Source: Leclercia adecarboxylata (GTDB lineage: Bacteria > Pseudomonadota > Gammaproteobacteria > Enterobacterales > Enterobacteriaceae). Taken from it: a DNA stretch of 64,000 bases. Made by a program: the position numbers and the translations under genes. This document shows positions 57,490 through 64,000 of this stretch, piece by piece. How positions within the stretch are numbered: position 1 is the stretch's first letter; every line of letters starts with the position of its first letter. The notes below the pieces were generated by a model. That model did no database searches, was not told the origin of the DNA, and saw nothing but the letters and a program-made list of their open reading frames with translations. The stretch is taken from positions 4,092,001 through 4,156,000 of the forward strand of contig NZ_CP040889.1 of the NCBI RefSeq assembly GCF_006171285.1, in the 5' to 3' direction.

Positions 57490-58413
57490 ATGTGGTCTGA
57501 ATATTCCCTTGAAGTGGTGGACGCCGTGGCGCGTAACGGCAGTTTCAGCGGCGCGGCCCAGGAGCTGCACCGCGTTCCCTCGGCGATCAGCTATACGGTG
57601 CGTCAGCTTGAGGAGTGGCTGGCGGTGCCGCTGTTTGAACGGCGCCATCGCGACGTGGAGCTCACCCCGGCCGGCATGTGGTTTCTGAAGGAGGGGCGCT
57701 CTGTTATCAAAAAAATGCAGATCACCCGCGAACAGTGCCAGCAGATCGCCAACGGCTGGCGCGGGCACATCTCCATTGCGGTGGACAACATCGTTCGCCC
57801 CGAGCGCACCCGCCAGATGATTGTCGATTTTTACCGTCACTTCTCTGACGTCGAGCTGCGGGTCTCCCAGGAGGTCTTTAACGGCGTGTGGGATGCGCTG
57901 GCGGACGGCAGGGTGGAGATGGCCATCGGCGCGACCCAGGCGATCCCGGTGGGGGGACGCTACGCTTTTCGCGATATGGGCATGCTGAGCTGGATCTGCG
58001 TGGTGGCGAGCCATCATCCGCTGGCCGCGCTTCCCGACCCGCTCAGCGATGATACCCTGCGCAACTGGCCGTCGCTGGTGCGGGAAGACACCTCCCGCTC
58101 GCTGCCAAAACGCATCACCTGGCTGCTGGACAACCAGCGGCGGATCGTCACCCCGGACTGGGAGTCGGCGGCAACCTGCCTCTCGGCCGGACTGTGCGTG
58201 GGGATGGTGCCGGTGCATTTTGCCCGCCCGTGGATCGACAGCGGCAAATGGGTGGAACTGACGCTGGAGAACCCGTTCCCGGATGCGGCCTGCTGCCTGA
58301 CCTGGCAACAAAACGATATGTCACCGGCGCTGGCGTGGCTGCTGGATTATCTGGGGGACAGTGAAACGATGAACAGGGAGTGGCTGCGGGAGCCAGAGGT
58401 GCTGGCTCCCTGA
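57490..58413 (+). CDS. punR: LysR-type regulator PunR (YdhB)
   Basis: A 307-residue LysR-type activator with an N-terminal winged helix (SFSGAAQELHRVPSAISYTV) and a periplasmic-binding-like effector domain. In E. coli YdhB/PunR activates punC in response to purines. It is divergent from punC, as usual for a LysR regulator and its target. A 9-bp hairpin (58388-58410) overlaps its 3' end, before the convergent purR gene. Confidence 0.93.
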   Translation: MWSEYSLEVVDAVARNGSFSGAAQELHRVPSAISYTVRQLEEWLAVPLFERRHRDVELTPAGMWFLKEGRSVIKKMQITREQCQQIANGWRGHISIAVDNIVRPERTRQMIVDFYRHFSDVELRVSQEVFNGVWDALADGRVEMAIGATQAIPVGGRYAFRDMGMLSWICVVASHHPLAALPDPLSDDTLRNWPSLVREDTSRSLPKRITWLLDNQRRIVTPDWESAATCLSAGLCVGMVPVHFARPWIDSGKWVELTLENPFPDAACCLTWQQNDMSPALAWLLDYLGDSETMNREWLREPEVLAP

Positions 58414-58418
58414 GGGGA

Positions 58419-59444
58419 TCAACGGCGGTAGTCGCGGAACGGGCCATCGGCGACGGAGCGGCGTTCGATCAAACGCGGATGCACTTCAATGGACTGCGAC
58501 TCTTCGCGCTTGTTGACGATACGGTCGAGCAGCATGTTGAAGGCCGTCTCCCCCAGCGAATCTTTTGGCTGGTGGATAGTGGTCAGCGCCGGGGTGAAGA
58601 ACCGGGCGTTGCGCACGTTATCATAGCCGATCAGCGAAACGTCCTGCGGCACGCGCAGACCCATTTCATCGGCGGCGCACAGGGCGCCCATCGCCATAAT
58701 GTCGCCGCCGCAGAAAATAGCGGTCGGACGCGGGCTCTGGGAGAGGATCTGCTGCATGGCGCGATAGCCGGACTCTGGCTCAAAGTCGCCCTGCACGATC
58801 CAGTTTTCCGGCACCGTGATTAACGCTTCTTCCATCGCTTTCATAAAACCGGCCAGACGCCCGGCACCGGTATTGCGCTCCAGCGCCCCCGGAATAACGC
58901 CGATGTCGCGGTGACCGCGTTCAATCAGATAACGTCCGGCCATATAGCCGCCTTCAAAGGCGTTATCGATCACCGAGTCGGTGAAGTCGGCTTTCGCTTC
59001 GCCCCAGTCCATCACCACCATCGGAATATTGCGATACTCTTCCAGCATCGTCAGCAGGGGCTCCGGATATTCGGAGCACATCACCAGCAGGCCGTCGACA
59101 CGCTTTTGCGCCATCATTGACAGGTAGGCCCGCTGCTTCTCGAGGCTGTTCCAGGCGTTGCCGAGGATCAGGGTATAGCCTTTCTGGAAGCAGTTTTTCT
59201 CTACCGCTTCAATAATTTCTGCGAAGTAGGGGGCTTCGCTGCTGGTCGCCAGCAGGCCGATCGATTTGGTGTGATTCACCTTCAGACTGCGGGCCACGGC
59301 GCTGGGAGAGTAGTGCAGCTCTTTGATCGCTGCCCAGACGTTGTTACGCGTCTCTTCCGCCACAAAGCGGGTTTTGTTAATAACATGTGATACGGTTGTA
59401 GTGGAAACGTTTGCGCGTTTCGCTACGTCTTTAATTGTTGCCAT
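58419..59444 (-). CDS. purR: purine repressor PurR
   Basis: LacI-family repressor of purine biosynthesis, active with hypoxanthine or guanine. The 341 residues match E. coli: helix-turn-helix [20 protein letters not shown], the minor-groove hinge helix [11 protein letters not shown] and the corepressor domain. It autoregulates through two operators (59400-59415 and 59488-59503). Confidence 0.98.
   Translation of the reverse strand: MATIKDVAKRANVSTTTVSHVINKTRFVAEETRNNVWAAIKELHYSPSAVARSLKVNHTKSIGLLATSSEAPYFAEIIEAVEKNCFQKGYTLILGNAWNSLEKQRAYLSMMAQKRVDGLLVMCSEYPEPLLTMLEEYRNIPMVVMDWGEAKADFTDSVIDNAFEGGYMAGRYLIERGHRDIGVIPGALERNTGAGRLAGFMKAMEEALITVPENWIVQGDFEPESGYRAMQQILSQSPRPTAIFCGGDIMAMGALCAADEMGLRVPQDVSLIGYDNVRNARFFTPALTTIHQPKDSLGETAFNMLLDRIVNKREESQSIEVHPRLIERRSVADGPFRDYRR
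59400..59415. promoter_or_regulatory. PurR box O2, inside purR
   Basis: Minus-strand GCGCAAACGTTTCCAC, close to the consensus ACGCAAACGTTTGCGT. It lies in the first codons of purR, as O2 does in E. coli. Confidence 0.75.
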
Positions 59445-59487
59445 CAGATGTCACTCCAGACCATATCTAAGCTCCTGAAAAACCAAT

Positions 59488-59503
59488 AGGTAAACGTTTG
59501 CCT
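59488..59503. promoter_or_regulatory. PurR box O1, upstream of purR
   Basis: AGGTAAACGTTTGCCT, a nearly symmetric 16-base site about 45 bases upstream of the purR ATG. Confidence 0.85.
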
Positions 59504-59739
59504 TCACTCGCCCTAATTGCGCAATTTGAATTGCGGTACGCCGGGAAAACGACACAGGACGTCAGGAGGGGGTCAATGGCCGGTACGCTAATAAATTTAG
59601 CGTGGAATTTTGTCTGATCTTGACCAAAAGGGGAAGAGTAAAAATGGATATCAACCTAATTCCCGCAAGATTTTTACCCTGAACTGTGCAAAAATGAGCA
59701 AGCTCACTCTTCATGGGGTGATTAAAAGGAGAAAAATTG

Positions 59740-59829
59740 ATGAGTACCGATCTTAAGTTTTCGCTGGTTACCACCATTATTGTTCTGGGTCTGATCGTAG
59801 CAAGCGGTCTGACTGCTGCGCTGCACTGA
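59740..59829 (+). CDS. ynhF: small inner-membrane protein YnhF
   Basis: 29 residues beginning MSTDLKFSLVTTIIVLGLIV, one transmembrane helix; it differs from E. coli YnhF only by Ser at the second alanine-like position near residue 22. The ribosome binding site AAAAGGAGAAAA is strong. It lies between purR and ydhP, as in E. coli. Confidence 0.95.
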   Translation: MSTDLKFSLVTTIIVLGLIVASGLTAALH

Positions 59830-59993
59830 TCCTCGCGAGGGAGTCACCGCTCCCTCGTCTCCCTTCCTTTATTGTTACGCTCCCTGCAAAAATCTTTTGC
59901 CAAATTGTTAACTTCTCATTTTTTGTGATTGATGTCATGCTTTCGCCTTCATTGTTCTGTGTCGCCTGACGACACGGTGTCTGGAGTTGAAGT

Positions 59994-61160
59994 ATGAGAA
60001 TCAATTTTCCGCTGCTGGCCCTGGCCATTGGTGCGTTTGGTATCGGCACCACCGAGTTTTCCCCGATGGGGCTGTTACCGGTGATTGCCCGGGGTGTGGA
60101 TGTTTCTATTCCCGCGGCAGGCATGCTGATCAGCGCCTACGCCATCGGCGTGATGGTGGGGGCGCCGCTGATGACCCTGCTGCTGTCGCACCGCGGTCGC
60201 CGTAACGCGCTGATCTTCCTGATGGCGATCTTTACCGTCGGTAACGTTCTCTCGGCGCTCTCCCCGGATTACACCACCCTGCTGCTGTCGCGCATTCTGA
60301 CCAGCCTCAACCACGGCGCCTTCTTTGGCCTCGGGTCTGTGGTGGCCGCAAGCGTGGTGCCGAAGCACAAACAGGCCAGCGCCGTGGCAACCATGTTTAT
60401 GGGGCTGACCATCGCCAACATCGGCGGCGTCCCTGCCGCGACCTGGATGGGCGAAGCGATCGGCTGGCGCATGTCATTCCTCGCAACCGCGCTGCTCGGC
60501 GTGGTCTCGATGATCGCACTGTTCTTCTCTCTGCCAGCGGGCGGGGCGGGCGAAAAGCCGGAAGTGCGCAAAGAGCTGGCGGTGCTGATGCGCCCGCAGG
60601 TGCTCTCGGCCTTGCTGACTACCGTGCTCGGTGCCGGGGCGATGTTTACGCTCTACACCTACATTGCACCGGTCCTGCATGACATTAACAACGCCACGCC
60701 TGCCTTTGTCACCGCGATGCTGGTGCTGATTGGCGTCGGTTTCTCGCTTGGCAACTTCCTCGGCGGCAAGCTGGCGGACCGCTCCGTGAGCGGCACCCTG
60801 AAGGGGTTTTTACTGCTGCTGATCGTCATCATGCTGGCGATCCCGTGGCTGGCGCGTAACGAAGTGGGCGCGGCATTTGCGATGGTGGTGTGGGGAATGG
60901 CGACCTTTGCGGTAGTACCACCGCTGCAGATGCGCGTGATGCGTGTAGCGAGCGATGCGCCGGGGTTATCCTCTTCCGTGAATATCGGGGCGTTTAACCT
61001 CGGGAATGCGCTGGGGGCGGCGGCCGGTGGGGCGGTGATCTCGGGCGGACTGGGTTACAGCTTCGTTCCGGTGATGGGGGCCATCATTGCGGCGCTGGGG
61101 CTTCTGCTGGTGCTGACTGCTGACAGAAAACAACCTGATCCGGTGTGTGCTACCGAATAA
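59994..61160 (+). CDS. ydhP: DHA1-family MFS transporter YdhP
   Basis: A 388-residue inner-membrane transporter with 12 predicted segments (LLALAIGAFGIGTTEFSPMG at the start, typical of the arabinose-efflux-like subfamily). The substrate is unknown. Length is that of E. coli YdhP (389). It is convergent with sodB, with a shared terminator. Confidence 0.93.
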   Translation: MRINFPLLALAIGAFGIGTTEFSPMGLLPVIARGVDVSIPAAGMLISAYAIGVMVGAPLMTLLLSHRGRRNALIFLMAIFTVGNVLSALSPDYTTLLLSRILTSLNHGAFFGLGSVVAASVVPKHKQASAVATMFMGLTIANIGGVPAATWMGEAIGWRMSFLATALLGVVSMIALFFSLPAGGAGEKPEVRKELAVLMRPQVLSALLTTVLGAGAMFTLYTYIAPVLHDINNATPAFVTAMLVLIGVGFSLGNFLGGKLADRSVSGTLKGFLLLLIVIMLAIPWLARNEVGAAFAMVVWGMATFAVVPPLQMRVMRVASDAPGLSSSVNIGAFNLGNALGAAAGGAVISGGLGYSFVPVMGAIIAALGLLLVLTADRKQPDPVCATE

Positions 61161-61165
61161 AACAG

Positions 61166-61199
61166 AAAAGCAGAAGGCCGGGCCTTCTGCTTTTTTTGT
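61166..61199 (+). terminator. terminator between ydhP and sodB
   Basis: Stem AGCAGAAGG/CCTTCTGCT with a CCGGG loop and a run of seven T; it ends at the sodB stop codon. The A-rich left side could also serve sodB. Confidence 0.92.
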
Positions 61200-61780
61200 T
61201 ACGCCGCGAAGTTCTTCGCAACAAACGCCCAGTTTACCAGCGCCCAGAAGTGCTCAAGATAGTTCGGGCGCGCATTGCGGTAATCGATGTAGTACGCGTG
61301 CTCCCAAACATCCACCGTTAACAGCGGGGTGGCGTTGCTGGTCAACGGCGTGCCCGCGTTGGAAGTAGAAACGATGGCCAGTTTGCCGTCCGCCTCTTTT
61401 ACCAGCCAGGTCCAGCCTGCGCCAAAGTTCTTCACCGCCGCGTCGGTAAACTTCGCCTTAAACTCTGCAAAGCTGCCGAAGGTAGCGGTGATGGCATCTG
61501 CCAGTTCACCGGTCGGTTCGCCACCGGCCTGTGGTGCCAGGCAGTGCCAGTAGAAGGTGTGGTTCCATACCTGTGCGGCGTTGTTGAATACGCCGCCCTC
61601 GGAGCTGCGCACGATCTCTTCCAGGGTTTTCCCTTCAAAGGCGGTACCGGCGATAAGGTTGTTCAGGTTGGTAACGTAGGTCTGGTGGTGTTTGCCGTAG
61701 TGGTATTCCAGGGTCTCCGCAGAAATATGCGGGGCCAGGGCGTCTTTTGCATACGGTAATGCAGGTAATTCAAACGACAT
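61199..61780 (-). CDS. sodB: iron superoxide dismutase
   Basis: SodB dismutates superoxide in the cytoplasm. The start at 61780 ([15 protein letters not shown]) gives the E. coli length of 193 residues. Metal ligands lie in [21 protein letters not shown] and [12 protein letters not shown]. In E. coli its 5' leader is a target of the iron-responsive sRNA RyhB; the leader here is AT-rich. Confidence 0.98.
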   Translation of the reverse strand: MSFELPALPYAKDALAPHISAETLEYHYGKHHQTYVTNLNNLIAGTAFEGKTLEEIVRSSEGGVFNNAAQVWNHTFYWHCLAPQAGGEPTGELADAITATFGSFAEFKAKFTDAAVKNFGAGWTWLVKEADGKLAIVSTSNAGTPLTSNATPLLTVDVWEHAYYIDYRNARPNYLEHFWALVNWAFVAKNFAA

Positions 61781-61904
61781 TGCTTCTCTCCTTATTATAG
61801 TGATCCATTCAATAACCATATTGAATGTAAGGGTAGAGTAGCAAATTGAAAGGGTATGCAAAAGAGGAACTTACCCCGCTGGCGTGCCAGCGGGGTAGGG
61901 GAGA

Positions 61905-62726
61905 TTAACGCAGGGTGTTGGCCTTCATCACGCGGCGCGCGCCGACGTAATGGCGCTGCCAGTAGTCTTCGCTCAGGGAGGTGATCTGAATGTCCTGGCC
62001 GGTACGCGGGGACTGGATAAATTTGCCGTTGCCCACGTAAACGCCCACGTGGTCGGCGGTGCCGCGCCCACGGGTGCGGAAGAACACCAGATCGCCGCTT
62101 TCGAGCTCGCCGCGATCGACCGGAGAGGCGTCACGCAGGTGGTACATTTCGTTCGCGGTGCGCGGAATACGGAATTTAACCAGGTCTTTATAGGCGTAAT
62201 AAACCAGGCCGCTGCAGTCGAAACCGGTACGCGGCGAGGAACCGCCCCAGCGATAGGGTTTACCAATCTGGCCCATTAGTTTATTTAACGCCGTTTTTTG
62301 CGCCTTTTGCACCCGGACTTTATGCGCTTCAGCAAGGGTCGTGGTTTTGCTGGTTTTGACGCACTGCGTTTTGCGTCCTTTACGGGTGGTGCATTTTTCT
62401 GTCACAACGCGGGAGGCGGTTTGCGTGGTGCGGGTCGCGCTGCGGGAGGAAGTTTTGCTTTTCTTGCTGGAGGTGGCTGGCTGTGTTTTAGCGAGGCTAC
62501 TTTTTTTGCTGCTGCTCTTTTTGCTGGTAGTGCTTTTTTTCGTGCTCTCTTTTTTGCTGGTTTTACTGGTGCTGCTTTTTTTCTTAGGTTCGGTTGCTTT
62601 CGCCAGATGCGTTTTATGGGCGGCAGAAGGCCGCGCCTGCTCTGAGGCGTTTGCCACCGGCGTGAAGGTGAGAGATGAAAACAGCAAAGCACAGAGCGTG
62701 ATCGAGAATTTATTTATTCGCGCCAC
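61905..62726 (-). CDS. mepH: peptidoglycan D,D-endopeptidase MepH (YdhO)
   Basis: MepH cleaves D-Ala-meso-DAP crosslinks to allow wall growth. The 273-residue precursor has a signal peptide (near ANA-SEQAR), a Lys/Ser/Thr-rich disordered region (about 35-125), and an NlpC/P60 domain with catalytic Cys in RTGFDCSGLVYY, His in GTADHVGVYVG and a third polar residue. Length matches E. coli YdhO (271). Confidence 0.96.
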   Translation of the reverse strand: MARINKFSITLCALLFSSLTFTPVANASEQARPSAAHKTHLAKATEPKKKSSTSKTSKKESTKKSTTSKKSSSKKSSLAKTQPATSSKKSKTSSRSATRTTQTASRVVTEKCTTRKGRKTQCVKTSKTTTLAEAHKVRVQKAQKTALNKLMGQIGKPYRWGGSSPRTGFDCSGLVYYAYKDLVKFRIPRTANEMYHLRDASPVDRGELESGDLVFFRTRGRGTADHVGVYVGNGKFIQSPRTGQDIQITSLSEDYWQRHYVGARRVMKANTLR

Positions 62727-63063
62727 TGGGCATTCCCCTGGTAATCGCAGGATATAAATAACCCTGCGTATGATTTACAAAACTCGTCGATTCTAATCTA
62801 TAAAAAGGCCCGACGTTAATAAACTTTTTGCATCTAAAACTGTGTTTCGTTAGCAAGTGCAAAAATATCAGAATTTCACAGGGGCATTCTGTACATTAGC
62901 TGTGCAAAACCGCAGCTAATCTCGCGATAAGGTATGTTGTGAATGCATCTTTAAAGGACGCGCGGTAAAATCATAAAGGTGACGAAAATGTTATTTTCCG
63001 TAGTCGGCCTGAAACGCTACAATGTCAGACTATTGCCGTAACAGAAGTAAAAGGAAGCAAAAC
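62727..63063. other. intergenic region between mepH and grxD
   Basis: About 335 bases hold the divergent promoters of mepH and grxD. I see no extra gene; a short AT-rich segment with TAAACTTTTTGC and CAAAAATATCAG stands upstream of mepH. Confidence 0.5.
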
Positions 63064-63411
63064 ATGAGCACTACTATTGAAAAAATTCAGCAACAAATCG
63101 CTGAAAACCCGATCCTGCTGTACATGAAAGGTTCTCCGAAACTGCCAAGCTGTGGTTTCTCCGCTCAGGCGGTCCAGGCGCTGTCTGCCTGTGGCGAACG
63201 TTTTGCTTACGTTGATATTCTGCAGAACCCGGATATCCGCGCTGAGCTGCCAAAATACGCTAACTGGCCGACCTTCCCGCAGCTGTGGGTTGACGGTGAA
63301 CTGGTTGGCGGTTGCGACATCCTGATTGAGATGTATCAGCGTGGCGAACTGCAACAGCTGATCAAAGAGACGGCTGCGAAATACAAATCAGAAGAGCCAG
63401 GCGCCGAATAA
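63064..63411 (+). CDS. grxD: monothiol glutaredoxin GrxD
   Basis: GrxD binds a [2Fe-2S] cluster with glutathione and BolA partners and helps Fe-S trafficking. The start at 63064 gives 115 residues, the E. coli length. The active-site motif SCGFSAQA and the glutathione-binding WPTFPQLWVDGELVGGCDI are intact. Confidence 0.97.
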   Translation: MSTTIEKIQQQIAENPILLYMKGSPKLPSCGFSAQAVQALSACGERFAYVDILQNPDIRAELPKYANWPTFPQLWVDGELVGGCDILIEMYQRGELQQLIKETAAKYKSEEPGAE

Positions 63412-63429
63412 TTCCGCGTCCCGGTAAAT

Positions 63430-63459
63430 AAAAAAGCGACCCTGAGGTCGCTTTTTTTA
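63430..63459. terminator. bidirectional terminator between grxD and rnt
   Basis: AAAAAAGCGACC-CTGA-GGTCGCTTTTTTT: perfect stem with T-runs on both strands between two convergent genes. Confidence 0.93.
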
Positions 63460-64000
63460 TGCGTTGTTCTCGGCGTCCGGCAGCGGCCAGCCGCCGAGGC
63501 GTTTCCAGCGGTTAACGATTTCACAAAACAACTCCGCCGTGCGCTCGGTGTCATAAAGCGCCGAATGCGCCTGGGTACCGTCAAAATCGATACCGGCGGT
63601 AATACAGGCTTTAGAGAGGACGGTCTGCCCCAGCGCCAGTCCGCTTAAGGCGGCGGTATCGAAGGTCACAAACGGATGGAACGGGTTGCGCTTGAGCGAT
63701 GCGCGCTCGGCGGCAGCCATCATAAAACTGTGATCGAAGGTAGCATTGTGCGCCACCATGATCGCGCGGTTACAGTTCTGGTCTTTCATTCCCTTGCGCA
63801 CCATTTTGAAGATGGCATGCAGCGCGTCATATTCACTCACTGCCCCACGCAGCGGGTTATGGGGATCGATGCCATTAAACGCCAGCGCCTCAGGCTGCAG
63901 GTTCGCCCCTTCGAAAGGTTCGACGTGAAAGTGCAGCGTGGAGTCCTGCAGCAAATTGCCCTGTTCATCCATTTTCAACGTGATGGCGGCAATTTCCAGC
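63457..64000 (-). CDS. rnt: ribonuclease T, C-terminal part (5' end outside window)
   Basis: RNase T trims tRNA and other stable RNA 3' ends; it is a DEDD 3'-5' exonuclease. About 180 of 215 residues are visible; the first exonuclease motif (Asp/Glu) lies beyond the window. Motif II is [13 protein letters not shown] and motif III is [15 protein letters not shown]. The frame continues to the window edge. It is convergent with grxD, as in E. coli. Confidence 0.96.
   Translation of the reverse strand, partial: LEIAAITLKMDEQGNLLQDSTLHFHVEPFEGANLQPEALAFNGIDPHNPLRGAVSEYDALHAIFKMVRKGMKDQNCNRAIMVAHNATFDHSFMMAAAERASLKRNPFHPFVTFDTAALSGLALGQTVLSKACITAGIDFDGTQAHSALYDTERTAELFCEIVNRWKRLGGWPLPDAENNA

Overview
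The window is chromosomal DNA from an Enterobacteriaceae bacterium, most likely of the Enterobacter/Lelliottia/Leclercia group. The backbone is the E. coli 37-38 min region in order and with near-identical proteins: ppsA, rprA, ydiK, ydiJ, menI, sufABCDSE, ldtE, lpp, pykF, fumD, ydhS, two tRNA-Val(GAC) genes, mdtK, ribE, cfa, punC, punR, purR, ynhF, ydhP, sodB, mepH, grxD, rnt. The genus was inferred from protein similarity by eye and not tested. Both window ends cut genes (ppsA lacks its 5' part, rnt lacks its 5' part).

Four accessory blocks interrupt the backbone. (1) 1259-2266: a secreted His/Gly/Asn-rich protein with a Pro/Thr/Ala repeat tail, convergent with the sRNA gene rprA. (2) 7.4-17.4 kb: a candidate sRNA, a 31-residue membrane protein, two tandem IprA/YaiV-type regulators, a five-gene chaperone-usher fimbrial operon, a LuxR-type regulator, and a chemoreceptor with a sigma-28-like promoter and a TTG start. 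Three inverted repeats GTCTA-N4-TAGAC lie between the tandem regulators and the fimbrial operon. (3) 27.1-37.3 kb: a MetNIQ-type importer, fumD, a polar amino acid importer whose ATPase gene is broken by a 61-bp tandem duplication, a two-component system followed by a secreted HbpS/GlcG-like protein, a degenerate metallo-beta-lactamase-fold protein; a beta-carbonic anhydrase follows. (4) 38.0-50.4 kb: a divergent catabolic cluster controlled by a LacI-family regulator.

Block 4 is the best candidate for an undescribed system. The leftward operon encodes an MFS permease, a HisD-like dehydrogenase, an SDR, an alpha/beta hydrolase, an HpcH/HpaI aldolase and a bicupin. The rightward side encodes the LacI regulator, two double-domain NTF2/SnoaL-like proteins, a second HisD-like dehydrogenase and an amidase. 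The gene set suggests uptake of an amide- or ester-bearing hydroxylated compound, hydrolysis, alcohol oxidation by zinc HisD-type enzymes and retro-aldol cleavage to pyruvate or a related product. The substrate cannot be read from sequence.

The rest is housekeeping: Fe-S assembly under a Fur box (suf), envelope maintenance (ldtE, lpp, mepH, cfa), glycolysis (pykF with a Cra-like site), purine control (purR with two PurR boxes, punR/punC), riboflavin synthesis, multidrug export and oxidative defence (sodB, grxD). No insertion sequence, integrase, CRISPR array or rRNA gene was seen.
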